Position numbers and translations under genes: made by a program
Notes under the pieces: generated by a model
What the model saw: only the letters and a program-made list of their open reading frames with translations
Databases searched by the model: none
What the model was told of the DNA's origin: nothing
In this document: one piece after another, positions 36,679-46,035 of the stretch
How positions within the stretch are numbered: position 1 is the stretch's first letter
Layout of the letters: each line of letters starts with the position of its first letter
NCBI GenBank assembly: GCA_017460835.1
Contig: JAFUAD010000046.1
Coordinates: 1-64,000, forward strand
Length of the DNA stretch: 64,000 bases
Direction: 5' to 3'
From: Oscillospiraceae bacterium
GTDB taxonomy: Bacteria; Bacillota; Clostridia; Oscillospirales; Ruminococcaceae

Positions 36679-38055
36679 TTATTCTGTCCCGACCGCGGTT
36701 GCGGTGGTCTCGGTCGTGGTGTCCGTGACGGCGGGGAGCGACGAGGTACCGGTCGCGGCCTTTGCAGCGAGCGCCTCCTCGCGTTCCTTGCGGATCTGAT
36801 CGAGATCGAGCCCGTCGGGCTGCACCTCCGGCAGCGTATTCGATTCAAGGAATGCGGTCAGCGAGCGGGAGGAATCCCAGTAGAACCGCTCCAGCTCCGC
36901 GACATACTGTCTGAATGCGATTTTGCCGTTGACGATCAGAACCTCATTTTCCTCCGGGACGCCCAGCAGCGCGAGATCCTCGTCGGTCATGCGGGAGAGT
37001 CTCTGCTCATAGGTCGGGTTCAGTCCGATGTCCACCATTTCGTCAAATGTCAGCGTGACGGTGTAGTCCGTCGGCATGAGCTTGACGCGGAAGAAGCGGC
37101 GCAGGCGTGTGTCGATCGGGTCGGTCTCGTCGCCGTAGCCGAGCTTATGGCGCTGGCTTCTGGAGAGCTCGCCGATCGTATACTCCTGGCTGTATCCCTC
37201 ATCGAGCCCCAGCAGGCGCATCTGCCCGGCGCTGAGGATGAAGGTCGTGCTGGGGTTGTTGGTAATCAGCTCTCTCGTGATCTCAGCGCGGGTCTGGGTT
37301 GTCCACTCATAATTGAAGGTATCGAGCGGGCGCTCCAGATAGACCGTCTTGCTGTATCCCTTTGCATACCATTTGGAATGGCCGTATGCGATATCCTTGG
37401 TATTCGGCTCGATCGCAACATAGGTATTGCCGTCCGCCTGATCGAGCACCTGCACGACGGAGTAGCGGTAGCAGCCGCCCGGGGAGACATCGCGGGCGAT
37501 GACGACCTCCTGCGTGGCCGGCTGAAGAATGCTCTGCGCGGTCAGATAGACGAACGCGCCGAGGATATAGAGCATCAGGAACACGGCACCTAGAATGGTT
37601 TTCGGCGCTTCACCGGTGCCGCTGAACAGATAGGTCGTGACGACCATGATGGCCAGCGGAATGAGCAGCACCAGATGCTGATAATTGAACAGGATAATCG
37701 GCAGATAGAACGGCATCGAGATCATGATGATGACGCGCGTGACGATCTGCCGCCTCGTAAACAGCATCACCGCACCGAAGAACAGGCAGACCAGCGATAC
37801 GAGCAGACAGTATTTTCCTTTTGTCTCCTCCGGAATCTCCAGCCGGTAGAACATGCTGTAATACGCGAGCTTCAATACGCCTTTGAAGTAAAACAGCGTC
37901 ACAAAGGAGAGCAGGAACTGCAAAATAAACAGGACGAGCTTGCCGTTTTTGCTGCTCAGCTTTTCCCGCGCATTCCGCAGCGACTCCCTGATCGAAAGCG
38001 GAGCGGGCGCCTTTCTGCCGTTTGACGCGGCTTTTTTTCTGACATTTGTGTTCAT
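36679..38055 (-). CDS. Multi-pass membrane protein of unknown function
   Basis: The 458-residue protein has a basic N-terminus (about 1-38), five or so membrane helices (about 40-60, 82-98, 105-125, 127-144, 153-173), then a large extracytoplasmic domain (about 180-420) and a Thr-rich C-terminus. A segment NGKIAFRQYVAELERFYWDSSRSL near 385-408 is hydrophilic. I recognise no family. Its ATG overlaps the helicase stop by four bases, so it is translationally coupled to it, though this need not mean shared function. Confidence 0.8.
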   Translation of the reverse strand: MNTNVRKKAASNGRKAPAPLSIRESLRNAREKLSSKNGKLVLFILQFLLSFVTLFYFKGVLKLAYYSMFYRLEIPEETKGKYCLLVSLVCLFFGAVMLFTRRQIVTRVIIMISMPFYLPIILFNYQHLVLLIPLAIMVVTTYLFSGTGEAPKTILGAVFLMLYILGAFVYLTAQSILQPATQEVVIARDVSPGGCYRYSVVQVLDQADGNTYVAIEPNTKDIAYGHSKWYAKGYSKTVYLERPLDTFNYEWTTQTRAEITRELITNNPSTTFILSAGQMRLLGLDEGYSQEYTIGELSRSQRHKLGYGDETDPIDTRLRRFFRVKLMPTDYTVTLTFDEMVDIGLNPTYEQRLSRMTDEDLALLGVPEENEVLIVNGKIAFRQYVAELERFYWDSSRSLTAFLESNTLPEVQPDGLDLDQIRKEREEALAAKAATGTSSLPAVTDTTTETTATAVGTE

Positions 38056-40424
38056 GATGTTACCTTTCGGATTCGGGCATATTTTGCCATGATTTTTTTG
38101 GTTCCGGCCTGATCGAATGCAATTTCCATCAGGAGATCGCCGCCCATCGGGCTGACGCTCAGAACGGTTCCCTCCCCGTGAACCGCGCTCTTTACGCGGT
38201 CGCCGGGGGAATAATGCTGCATCGGCTGCTTTGGCTCCTTACCCGGAACCGCGCCGCCGGAGAAAACGGCTGTGCTCTGAACGGGCGGTCTGCCGCCGGA
38301 GCCGGAGCGCTCCTCCTTTTCCAGAACCTCCGGATCCATTTCCCGCAGGAACCGGGAGGTGCCGTTCGAGCCGGTCTGTCCGTAGAGCATCCGGTAGGCT
38401 GCCGTCGTGACAAAGAGCTGCTTTCTGGCTCTTGTGATCGCGACATAGGCGAGCCTTCGCTCCTCCTCGATCTCCTCTGTGCTGTCCATGCTGCGCCTGC
38501 CGGGGAAGATGCCCTCCTCCATGCCGACGAGAAAGACGGTGTTGTATTCAAGTCCCTTTGCGGCATGCACGGTCATCAGCGTCATCGCGTCCTGCGATTC
38601 ATCGGCGCGGTCCTGATCGGTATACAGGGAGATCTCCTCCAGAAAGCCGCCGAGCGTCGGCTCCTCGCCTTCGTTTTCGGCCGCGTTCATATAGGTGAGA
38701 ATATTGGTCTTGAGCTCGCGGATGTTCTCGATCCGCGTTTCGCCCTCCTCGCCCTCGGCCTTCAGCATGTCCAGATAGCCGGTGACTTCGAGCACGGTGT
38801 CGTAGAGCACATCAAGCGGCTGCTCTGAGGCTGCGTCAACGAGCTCAGCGAACATTTCGGCTGCTGCCCGGATTGCAGAGCCCTTTTTGGAGAGCCGCGG
38901 GTAGGAATCCGCCGTCTGAAGCACCTCCAGCGGCGAAAGATTCAGGTCGAGCGCGATCGCGATGATATCGGCGAGCGTTTGTGTGCCGATTCCGCGCTTT
39001 GGTTCATTGATAATCCGCGTAAACCGCAGAATATCGTGCGGGTTATGGATGACGCAGAGGTAGGCGATGATATCCTTGATCTCCTTGCGGTCAAAGAAGC
39101 GCAGGCCGCCGTAGATGCGGTAGGGGATATTGGCATGTGCAAGGGCGCGTTCGAGCGCATTCGAGAGCGCGTGGTTGCGGTACAGCACGGCATAGTCAGA
39201 GTATCTGCCGCCCTTCCGGACGCCCTCCGCGACCGTTTCCGCGACATATTTTGCCTCGTCGTTCTGATCCTGCGCCCGGAACCAGTGAACCTTCTCGCCC
39301 TCCGGCGCATCTGCCCAGAGCGTCTTGTCCTTTCTGCCGAGGTTGTTGCGGATAACGGAGTTTGCGGCGCTGAGAATCCGCTTTGTCGAGCGGTAATTCT
39401 GTTCGAGCCGGATGACCTTGCAGTCCGGGAACTGCTCCTCGAAGGAGAGGATATTTTCGATCGTCGCGCCGCGGAATTTATAGATGCTCTGGTCATCGTC
39501 GCCGACGACGCAGAGATTCCGGTGCCGCTCCGCGAGCAGATGAATCAGCTCATACTGCGCTGGGTTGGTATCCTGATACTCGTCCACGAGCAGATAGCGG
39601 CAGCGGTTCTGGTATTTTTCAAGTACATCGGGATTTTCGCGGAAAAGCTGCACGGTCAGCAGGATGATATCGTCGAAGTCCACGGCGTTGGATTCGCGGA
39701 GCCGCTGCTGATAGGCAGCATAGATCTGTGCGATCTTGCTGCGGCGGAAATCGCCGTCCGCCTCGTCATAGAGCTGCTGCGGAGTGATGAGCCGGTCCTT
39801 TGCACGGCTGATCTCATGCGCGACGGCCTTTGGCGGGAATGCCTTTTCCATCGCATAGCCCCTGCCGCGCTCCTGCATGGCGGGATCCTTGATGACGGCA
39901 GCGATCACGCGCTGGCTGTCGTCCGCGTCATAGATCGTGAAATCGCTGCCGTAGCCGAGGCGGTCGATGTGCTGCCGCAGGATGCGGACACATGCGCTGT
40001 GGAAGGTCGCCGCCCAGACGTCTCCGGCGGATTCGCCGAGCATGGTCTCCAGCCGGTTTTTGAGCTCGGCTGCTGCTTTATTGGTAAAGGTGATCGCCAG
40101 AATGCGCCAGCCGGGCACCGGGGCGAAGCCGAGCAGCTCTGTGAGCCTCTGCTCGTCCGGCTCGGCGGTTCCGTCCGCGACCTTCTGCAAATAAGCGGTA
40201 TCCTCCGGCGTGCAGGGGGGGATCTCCCCGTAATATGCATCTCCGAACCGCATCATGAAGGCGATGCGGTTGACAATGGCAGTTGTCTTTCCGCTGCCCG
40301 CGCCCGCCAGCACGCTGACCGGCCCCGTGACCGTTCGCACGGCCTCCTGCTGCGGCGGATTGAGCCCCTTTGCGGAAAGGTACCGCGTGAGGGCAGCCTG
40401 CCTGATTTCCGTCATGCTCTGCAT
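38052..40424 (-). CDS. pcrA: UvrD/PcrA-type superfamily 1 DNA helicase
   Basis: The 790-residue 3'-5' helicase has motif I AGAGSGKTTAI near 41, motif Ia ITFTNKAA, motif II LLVDEYQDTN, motif III VVGDDDQSIYKFRGA, motif IV LEQNYRST, motif V TVHAAKGLEYNTVF and motif VI RLAYVAITRA. A C-terminal tail (about 715-790) ends in a Tudor-like KxxxGDRVKSAVHGEGTV segment typical of PcrA, which binds RNA polymerase. The start is ATG 40424 after AAAGGG. It works in replication restart and excision repair. Confidence 0.93.
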   Translation of the reverse strand: MQSMTEIRQAALTRYLSAKGLNPPQQEAVRTVTGPVSVLAGAGSGKTTAIVNRIAFMMRFGDAYYGEIPPCTPEDTAYLQKVADGTAEPDEQRLTELLGFAPVPGWRILAITFTNKAAAELKNRLETMLGESAGDVWAATFHSACVRILRQHIDRLGYGSDFTIYDADDSQRVIAAVIKDPAMQERGRGYAMEKAFPPKAVAHEISRAKDRLITPQQLYDEADGDFRRSKIAQIYAAYQQRLRESNAVDFDDIILLTVQLFRENPDVLEKYQNRCRYLLVDEYQDTNPAQYELIHLLAERHRNLCVVGDDDQSIYKFRGATIENILSFEEQFPDCKVIRLEQNYRSTKRILSAANSVIRNNLGRKDKTLWADAPEGEKVHWFRAQDQNDEAKYVAETVAEGVRKGGRYSDYAVLYRNHALSNALERALAHANIPYRIYGGLRFFDRKEIKDIIAYLCVIHNPHDILRFTRIINEPKRGIGTQTLADIIAIALDLNLSPLEVLQTADSYPRLSKKGSAIRAAAEMFAELVDAASEQPLDVLYDTVLEVTGYLDMLKAEGEEGETRIENIRELKTNILTYMNAAENEGEEPTLGGFLEEISLYTDQDRADESQDAMTLMTVHAAKGLEYNTVFLVGMEEGIFPGRRSMDSTEEIEEERRLAYVAITRARKQLFVTTAAYRMLYGQTGSNGTSRFLREMDPEVLEKEERSGSGGRPPVQSTAVFSGGAVPGKEPKQPMQHYSPGDRVKSAVHGEGTVLSVSPMGGDLLMEIAFDQAGTKKIMAKYARIRKVTS

Positions 40425-40501
40425 GCATCGTTCCCTTTCGTTGATCAAGATGGTACGGATATCTGTCCGCTGACGGACAGACTTCCGGCAATACACCATA
40501 C

Positions 40502-40530
40502 ATTATATCATAAATCTCCGAAAATGAAAA
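40502..40530 (-). promoter_or_regulatory. Promoter of the helicase gene
   Basis: On the minus strand an extended -10, TGATATAAT (TATAAT at 40507-40502), with a poor -35 (TTTTCA) 17 bases upstream. The rest of the 40425-40724 gap is A/T-rich, with TGTATAAT near 40652-40659 as a possible extended -10 for the plus-strand gene. Confidence 0.55.
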
Positions 40531-40724
40531 GTCCTAAAGCAAAATTTTTCGAGATTTTTCATTTTTTCTGCATTTTGGAACGCATGTTCCTGCGAAATCC
40601 TGACAGTTTTCTGAAAATTTACGGAAAAGACTTTCTTTTTTTCTCTGTTTCATGTATAATAGCAGATGAGGTACGATGCATTTTCGTGCAAGATTTCATT
40701 ACAGAAGGGATATGATACGCTCCT

Positions 40725-42128
40725 ATGAGAATCCGCATGGATGACAGACAGCGCTCCATCGCGAAGGCGGCTGTCTGGACCTTTACGATCTGCCTGCTGA
40801 TCGGGATTGCGGTCTGGCGGTTTAATTCCCTGAAGAGAATTGCCGGGGAAACCCTGTCCGTGCTGGCGCCGATCATCATCGGGCTGGTGCTTGCCTATCT
40901 GCTCAGCCCGCTGATGAACTGGATCGAATCGAAAATCAGCTTCTTCACGGACAGGCGAAAGCCGCATCCGCGCATAAAGCGCGTGATCGCCGTGACGCTG
41001 ACGATGGTGACCGTGGTCGCGGCGGTCATCGGACTGGTCGCGGCGATTGTGCCGGAGCTGATCTCCAGCATCAAAAACCTGCTCGTCAGCCTGCCGGACT
41101 ACCTGACCAGCATCACAAACTGGATCAACCGCCGCGTCGCCGGCCTCAAGGATACGCAGCCGCAGGTGTATTCGGCGCTGATGGCGGTCTGGGACAGTGC
41201 GCAGAATTCCGTGAAGGACTTTGCAAATCAGTTTGAGCCCAAGCTCGACAGCATCATCAGCGGCGGCGGCGACTTCCTCAGCCTCGTGACCAGCAGCGCC
41301 GTCTCGATCATCACATGGGCGAAAAACATTCTGATCGGCCTGATTCTTGCCATTTACCTGCTCTATAACAAGGAGCGCTATCTGGCGCAGGCGCGCAAGC
41401 TGCTGTATGCGCTGCTGCCGGAGGAAAAGGTGCATTCCTTCCTGCGGATCGGCTCGCATGTCAGCTACACGTTTATGCATTTTCTCTCCGGAAAGACCGT
41501 CGATTCGCTGATTATCGGGCTGCTCTGCTTCATCGGCATGACGATTCTCAACATGCCCTATGCCGCGCTGATCTCGATTATCGTCGGTGTCACCAATATC
41601 ATCCCGTTCTTCGGGCCGTTTATCGGCGCGATTCCGAGCGGCGTGCTGATACTGCTGACGGAGCCGAAAAAGGTCATTCCCTTTGCGATCTTCATTCTGA
41701 TTCTTCAGCAGTTCGACGGCAACATTCTCGGCCCGAAGATTCTCGGCGATTCCCTCGGCCTGCCGATGTTCTGGATTCTTTCCGCAATCGTCATCGGCGG
41801 CGGCATGTTCGGCTTTGTCGGCATGGTCGCGTTTGTGCCGCTCTTTGCCGCGATGTATACCCTGTTTTCCGATTTCCTTGCCGAGAAGCTGGACAAGAAG
41901 GGTCTGCCCTCGGAGATCGACAGCTACCTGACCAATGAGATACACTACGCCGGAAAATCCCCGGGAAAATCCCCGGGAACGGCGAAGCCGGAGCAGGAGG
42001 ACAAGACTGCTCCGGATGAGGAGAAAGAGGATAAAACGGAACCCGAAGCACCGGATGCCCCCGAAGCGGAGGAGCAGCCCGGAGAACCGCAGCAGGAGGA
42101 TGAAAAAACAGATGAGAACGATTCGTGA
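40725..42128 (+). CDS. AI-2E family transporter (YhhQ/PerM-like permease)
   Basis: The 467-residue membrane protein has about eight helices in the AI-2E/TqsA pattern: LAPIIIGLVLAYLLSPLMN near 45-63, a long extracytoplasmic helical loop (about 100-185), and NIIPFFGPFIGAIPSGVLILL near 295-315. The C-terminal 60 residues are acidic, Pro/Glu/Asp-rich and disordered. Family members export small molecules or exchange ions; the substrate is unknown here. The ribosome site is weak (AAGGG, 16 bases away). The end overlaps nadA. Confidence 0.88.
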   Translation: MRIRMDDRQRSIAKAAVWTFTICLLIGIAVWRFNSLKRIAGETLSVLAPIIIGLVLAYLLSPLMNWIESKISFFTDRRKPHPRIKRVIAVTLTMVTVVAAVIGLVAAIVPELISSIKNLLVSLPDYLTSITNWINRRVAGLKDTQPQVYSALMAVWDSAQNSVKDFANQFEPKLDSIISGGGDFLSLVTSSAVSIITWAKNILIGLILAIYLLYNKERYLAQARKLLYALLPEEKVHSFLRIGSHVSYTFMHFLSGKTVDSLIIGLLCFIGMTILNMPYAALISIIVGVTNIIPFFGPFIGAIPSGVLILLTEPKKVIPFAIFILILQQFDGNILGPKILGDSLGLPMFWILSAIVIGGGMFGFVGMVAFVPLFAAMYTLFSDFLAEKLDKKGLPSEIDSYLTNEIHYAGKSPGKSPGTAKPEQEDKTAPDEEKEDKTEPEAPDAPEAEEQPGEPQQEDEKTDENDS

Positions 42129-43041
42129 GATTCAGGACCGCATCACGGAGCTGAAAAAGGAGACCGGCGTCTGCATTCTGGCGCACAGCTATCAGTCTCC
42201 CGATATTCTGGAGGTTGCCGATATCACCGGCGACAGCTACAAGCTCAGCGCGGCGGCAGGGGAGACCGATGCCAAAAAGCTCCTGCTCTGCGGCGTACAT
42301 TTTATGGCCGAGACCGCAAAGCTGCTCAACCCGGAAAAGCGGGTCTATGAGGCAAATCCCGATGCCGGCTGCCCGATGGCCGAGCAGTTCCCGCCGGAGG
42401 TGATCTGTGCCGCAAAGGCCAAATTCCCCGGCTGCGCCGTCGTTGCCTATGTCAACACGACCGCCGCGGTCAAAGCGGTCAGCGATGTCTGCGTGACCTC
42501 GTCCTCCGCGGTGAAGATCGTGTCCAATATGGAGCAGAAGGAGATTCTGTTCATCCCGGACTGCAACCTCGGCGCCTATACGCAGAAGCACTGCCCGGAC
42601 AAGAACCTGCATTTTCTGCCCGGCGGCTGCCCGCAGCACAGCGCGATCACAGCCGATGAAGCGCGCGCGGCGAAGGCGGCGCATCCCGATGCGCTGCTGC
42701 TGGTGCATCCGGAGTGCCGCCCGGAGATCACCGAAATGGCGGATTATGTCGGCGCAACCTCCGGTATCCTCAATTTCGCGCGGAAATCGGAGCACAGATC
42801 GTTTATCATCGGTACCGAGATCAGCATTGTGCAGCATCTTGCGCTGGAATGCCCGGAAAAGCGGTTTTATCCGATCTCGAACCGCCTCTGCTGCCCGAAT
42901 ATGCGGGTGACATCCCTTTCGGATGTGGAGCGGGTGCTCAGGGAGATCGCGGAGGGCAGCGCGGCCGAGCTGACGCTCCCGGAGGACATTGCACGCGATG
43001 CGCGGCGCTGTCTCGATGAAATGCTGCGGCTCGGCGGCTGA
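42112..43041 (+). CDS. nadA: Quinolinate synthase
   Basis: The 309-residue 4Fe-4S enzyme condenses iminoaspartate and dihydroxyacetone phosphate to quinolinate for NAD synthesis. It has AHSYQSPDIL near 24-33, DAGCPMAEQ near 85 (first cluster Cys), CVTSSSAVKI near 125, PGGCPQHSAI near 172-181 and PISNRLCCPNMR near 260. The ATG at 42112 is preferred to one at 42100 that touches the AGGAGG. It overlaps the permease gene by 17 bases. nadB and nadC are not adjacent. Confidence 0.95.
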   Translation: MRTIREIQDRITELKKETGVCILAHSYQSPDILEVADITGDSYKLSAAAGETDAKKLLLCGVHFMAETAKLLNPEKRVYEANPDAGCPMAEQFPPEVICAAKAKFPGCAVVAYVNTTAAVKAVSDVCVTSSSAVKIVSNMEQKEILFIPDCNLGAYTQKHCPDKNLHFLPGGCPQHSAITADEARAAKAAHPDALLLVHPECRPEITEMADYVGATSGILNFARKSEHRSFIIGTEISIVQHLALECPEKRFYPISNRLCCPNMRVTSLSDVERVLREIAEGSAAELTLPEDIARDARRCLDEMLRLGG

Positions 43042-43077
43042 CGGCAGACAAAATAGGGATAAGACGGAGGTTTCGGT

Positions 43078-43797
43078 TTGAAGCAGTATGAGTATCAAGA
43101 GGAAAAGCCGCAGATTATAGATGTTCCTTCCTATGAGCCTGTTTCGGATGCGGAGCTCTTCGGTGAGCCGGAGCCCGCTCAGCCGGAGATGACGGAGGCA
43201 GAGTTTGAGGCGCTTTCGCGGGCGGTCATGGCAGACCCGGCGCGCTGCTTCTGCCGGAACTGCGGCAAGCCTGTTCTGAAGGCGGCGAGCGTCTGTGTCA
43301 ATTGCAGGTATGTCATCAATCCCGCGGCGCTGCGGCAGGGCGCACAGCGTCTTCGCGAAAAGCGCGCAAAATACGAAAAAAGCCACCGCTTCTTCCGGTT
43401 TGTCAATGACCTGACCGGCGTTGATCTCGAAAGCCCGGAGCGCAAGTCGCTGTTTGAGATTTCTCCGCAGCGCTATGCCTTCCGGACGACCGGCGCCGTG
43501 TACTGCACCAACTGCGGGCGGCAGGTCGAGGAGGGGGCGAGTGTCTGCGTACACTGCCAGTATGTCCTGAATCCGGTCGCGGTGCAGCGCGCACAGATGG
43601 CGCTCGCCGACAAAAAGGCGCGGCTTACGCCGGGGCTCTTTTTCAGGAGCCTGCTGATTCCCGGCTTCGGCAGAAAGCAGCGGATCAAATGGGCGGTGCG
43701 CCGCCCGCAGATCGCCAAGCCCTGCGGCATCCTCGGAAAGATCAATTTCGGGCTGCTCGCGGCAGCGGCGGCGGTTCTGGTTTACTGGCTGGTGTGA
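43078..43797 (+). CDS. Double zinc-ribbon protein with C-terminal membrane anchor
   Basis: The 239-residue protein starts at TTG, six bases after GGAGG. It has an acidic N-terminus (about 1-55), zinc ribbon 1 (CFCRNCG ... CVNC, about 58-79), a basic spacer, zinc ribbon 2 (YCTNCG ... CVHC, about 142-163) and one membrane helix at the very end (about 220-238). Each ribbon is followed by similar text (RYVINPAALR and QYVLNPVAVQ), so the domain was duplicated. Function is unknown; such ribbons often bind nucleic acid or proteins. Confidence 0.8.
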   Translation: MKQYEYQEEKPQIIDVPSYEPVSDAELFGEPEPAQPEMTEAEFEALSRAVMADPARCFCRNCGKPVLKAASVCVNCRYVINPAALRQGAQRLREKRAKYEKSHRFFRFVNDLTGVDLESPERKSLFEISPQRYAFRTTGAVYCTNCGRQVEEGASVCVHCQYVLNPVAVQRAQMALADKKARLTPGLFFRSLLIPGFGRKQRIKWAVRRPQIAKPCGILGKINFGLLAAAAAVLVYWLV

Positions 43798-43804
43798 GGC
43801 ATAT

Positions 43805-44395
43805 ATGATCAGGCTGCGCTACGGAAACACCAATACCTTTTACATCCCGGCGGCGCACGGCGGCCTGCTGATCGACACGGATTATGCCGGGACGCTGCCC
43901 GCATTCTGGAAGGCGCTCAAGCAAAACGGGCTTACGCTCCGCGATATCCGCTTTGTCCTTCCGACGCATTTTCACCCCGACCATACGGGGCTGATCGGCG
44001 AGCTGACCGCAATGGGCGTGACGCTTCTGCTCGCTGATGTGCAGCGTGCGCATGTTCACGATCCTGACGCAGTCTTTGCGCGGGAGCCGCATCTGCACCG
44101 GGAGCCGATCGACGAAACAAAGGCGCTCTGCATCTCCTGCAAAGAGAGCAGGGCGTTTCTGCGTGAGATCGGGATTTCCGGGGAGATCATCGCAACGCCG
44201 AGCCACAGCCCGGACAGCATCTCGCTGATTCTGGATAACGGCGACTGCTTTGTCGGTGATCTGGAGCCGCTCTCCTATCTTCCGGCATACGGCGAAAATC
44301 CGCCGCTGAGGGCAGACTGGGAGCGCGTTCTGTCCTGTCATCCCAAGCGGATTTTCTATGCACATGCAAATGAAGTACACTTAGACAGAGCGTGA
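43805..44395 (+). CDS. Metallo-beta-lactamase-fold hydrolase
   Basis: The 196-residue protein has the MBL metal motif THFHPDHTG near 58-66, later metal ligands in TPSHSPDSISL near 137 and FVGDLEPL near 157, and a final YAHANEV His near 189. The usual pattern HxHxDH is present. It is small and substrate specificity (glyoxalase II-like, lactonase, other) cannot be told. It begins eight bases after the zinc-ribbon gene, with GTGAGG as a weak ribosome site. Confidence 0.88.
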   Translation: MIRLRYGNTNTFYIPAAHGGLLIDTDYAGTLPAFWKALKQNGLTLRDIRFVLPTHFHPDHTGLIGELTAMGVTLLLADVQRAHVHDPDAVFAREPHLHREPIDETKALCISCKESRAFLREIGISGEIIATPSHSPDSISLILDNGDCFVGDLEPLSYLPAYGENPPLRADWERVLSCHPKRIFYAHANEVHLDRA

Positions 44396-44413
44396 GCAAA
44401 AGGAGGGGATTGA

Positions 44414-44992
44414 GTGAAGCAAACCAGAGACCGCTTCAGCCGGGTGCTTTCATTGTTTGCCGCACTCTGTATGCTCCCACTGTTTGCCGCTCTGACCGGT
44501 TCTCAGGCGATGTCCGGTTTCGTACCGGCGCAGAGCTCCACAGACATCTGCTGCATCGGCGCACATGCCGATCTTGCGCTGCCGCTCGTCTGTCAGTCCG
44601 ATGAGGGCAGAGACGCCGGTGCGGTCTGCTATACGGCGCAGCAGCACACCGGAAAGCATACGCCCTCGGTTCATCCGGTTTCTCTGCTCAGCAGCACCGG
44701 CGGGGCACTCCTGCCCGGATGCTGCGTGTGCCGGCTGTCCCCTTCGGTGAAGCGGGAGGCCGGATACAGCAGAAAATATATCATCAAGTATATCCATGAC
44801 AAGGACGGGCGCAAGGAGACAGCCTCCGGATTCAATTCAGGAAAATATTTTGAATTTGGAGGAAAATATGGGCAAGATTATACTGATCGTGTTCTGTGCG
44901 CTCTGCTTTGTCGGGATGATCTGTGCGGAGATTTTTGTTTCGATGGGCGAGAAAAAGCCCTCGGACCGCAAAAAGCACTCCGGGCAGGATGA
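44414..44992 (+). CDS. Possible secreted Cys-containing protein, unclear 3' end
   Basis: A GTG with AGGAGGGG just upstream opens a 192-codon frame. The first 32 residues look like a signal peptide (VLSLFAALCMLPLFAALTG). The next 100 contain CC, CCVC and other Cys but no known family. The last 42 codons overlap, in another frame, a better-supported small gene at 44868. The true product may end earlier through a frameshift, or the two genes may overlap. I do not recognise it. Confidence 0.4.
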   Translation: MKQTRDRFSRVLSLFAALCMLPLFAALTGSQAMSGFVPAQSSTDICCIGAHADLALPLVCQSDEGRDAGAVCYTAQQHTGKHTPSVHPVSLLSSTGGALLPGCCVCRLSPSVKREAGYSRKYIIKYIHDKDGRKETASGFNSGKYFEFGGKYGQDYTDRVLCALLCRDDLCGDFCFDGREKALGPQKALRAG

Positions 44993-45011
44993 GGACGACA
45001 GCAAGGAATAA
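44868..45011 (+). CDS. Small membrane protein (47 residues)
   Basis: ATG 44868 follows GGAGG by five bases. The 47-residue product has one membrane helix (about 3-24) and a charged tail, GEKKPSDRKKHSGQDEDDSK. It ends just before a terminator at 45021. Unknown function. The tail includes KKPSD, resembling the KxPSD core of microviridin-type peptides, and ATP-grasp genes follow, but they have their own promoter; I regard the match as probably accidental. Confidence 0.55.
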   Translation: MGKIILIVFCALCFVGMICAEIFVSMGEKKPSDRKKHSGQDEDDSKE

Positions 45012-45020
45012 TACGGAAGC

Positions 45021-45057
45021 GCAGCCGCATTTTGAAAAAAATGCGGCTGCATTTCGC
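45021..45057 (+). terminator. Terminator-like hairpin
   Basis: GCAGCCGCAT (45021-45030) pairs with ATGCGGCTGC (45041-45050), extended by TTT/AAA, followed by a short ATTTC tail. Confidence 0.7.
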
Positions 45058-45065
45058 GCAAAAGG

Positions 45066-45094
45066 TTGACATTTTTGCCGTTCTGTTGTAAAAT
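45066..45094 (+). promoter_or_regulatory. Promoter of the ATP-grasp operon
   Basis: TTGACA (45066-45071), 17 bases, TAAAAT (45089-45094). Confidence 0.85.
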
Positions 45095-45144
45095 AAAGAG
45101 AATGGCAGTATGCCGTGTGATTTTAGATTTGGAGGACGATACAT

Positions 45145-46035
45145 ATGGACACCTACAATGGTTGGCTGATTGTAAACAGTTATTACAATCCCGCAAAGTT
45201 CAATTCCCTTTACAGACTGCTTCAGGAGGCTGCCGACCGCGCAGGTCTGCATTTTTCCAAGTGGACATCCGATCAGCGCCCGACCGTTATCGGCTCGCAG
45301 GCGCGTGAGCCGAAGCCTTCCTTTGTGCTGTTCTGGGACAAGGATGTGCTGCTGGCAAAGGCAATGGAGCTTTCCGGGCTCAGGCTGTTCAACTCCGCAA
45401 CTGCGATCCAGCTCGCGGATGACAAGGCAGAGACCGCACTGAAGCTCGCGGCTGCCGGCATCCCGATTCCGGATACCATCCCCGCACCGACCTGCTTCCC
45501 CGGCTGCAAGCGCAATCCCGCTTCGGCAGAGCAGGCTGCGAAGATTCTCGGCTGGCCGCTCGTCATCAAGGAGAACAAGGGCAGCTTTGGCCAGCAGGTC
45601 TATCTTGCGAACAATGTCCGTGAAGCAGACCGCATCCTGACCCATATCGGCGAGCACGACTGCGTATTCCAGAGATTTATCTCGGAGAGCGCCGGCAAAG
45701 ACCTCCGCGTGACCGTCGTCGGCGGAAAGGTGATCTGCGCGATGGAGCGTCAGTCGCAGTCGAGAGACCAGTTCCGCTCCAATATGGAGCTCGGCGGCAC
45801 CGCCTCCGCAAGAGCGATCTCCCCGCTTGAGGAGAAGCTCGCGATCGAATCCGCAAAGGCGCTCGGGCTCGATTTTGCCGGCGTCGATATCCTCATGGGC
45901 AAGACCCCGGAGGAGCGCTATGTCTGCGAGGTCAATTCCAACCCGCAGCTCCAGAGCACGATTGATGCCTGCGGAATCAATCCCGCGACCAGCATCATGT
46001 GGCATATCCGCTCGACCCTGAACAGCGCAGAATGA
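45145..46035 (+). CDS. RimK-like ATP-grasp ligase, first of a tandem pair
   Basis: The 296-residue protein has an N-terminal pre-ATP-grasp domain (about 1-95) and an ATP-grasp fold (about 96-290). Visible features are ADDKAETALKLAAAGIP near 93, the ATP-binding Lys in PLVIKENKGSFGQQVYL near 140, DLRVTVVGGKVICAMER near 191 and metal-binding EVNSNPQLQ near 268. Such enzymes ligate an amino acid to a carboxylate. GGAGG lies nine bases before the ATG. Its stop overlaps the second ligase by four bases (ATGA). Substrates are unknown. Confidence 0.88.
   Translation: MDTYNGWLIVNSYYNPAKFNSLYRLLQEAADRAGLHFSKWTSDQRPTVIGSQAREPKPSFVLFWDKDVLLAKAMELSGLRLFNSATAIQLADDKAETALKLAAAGIPIPDTIPAPTCFPGCKRNPASAEQAAKILGWPLVIKENKGSFGQQVYLANNVREADRILTHIGEHDCVFQRFISESAGKDLRVTVVGGKVICAMERQSQSRDQFRSNMELGGTASARAISPLEEKLAIESAKALGLDFAGVDILMGKTPEERYVCEVNSNPQLQSTIDACGINPATSIMWHIRSTLNSAE

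Noticed and set aside
44868..45011. Graspetide precursor (KxPSD motif)
   Set aside because: The peptide has an N-terminal membrane helix rather than a leader, and a terminator plus promoter separate it from the ATP-grasp genes. Kept only as a weak possibility.
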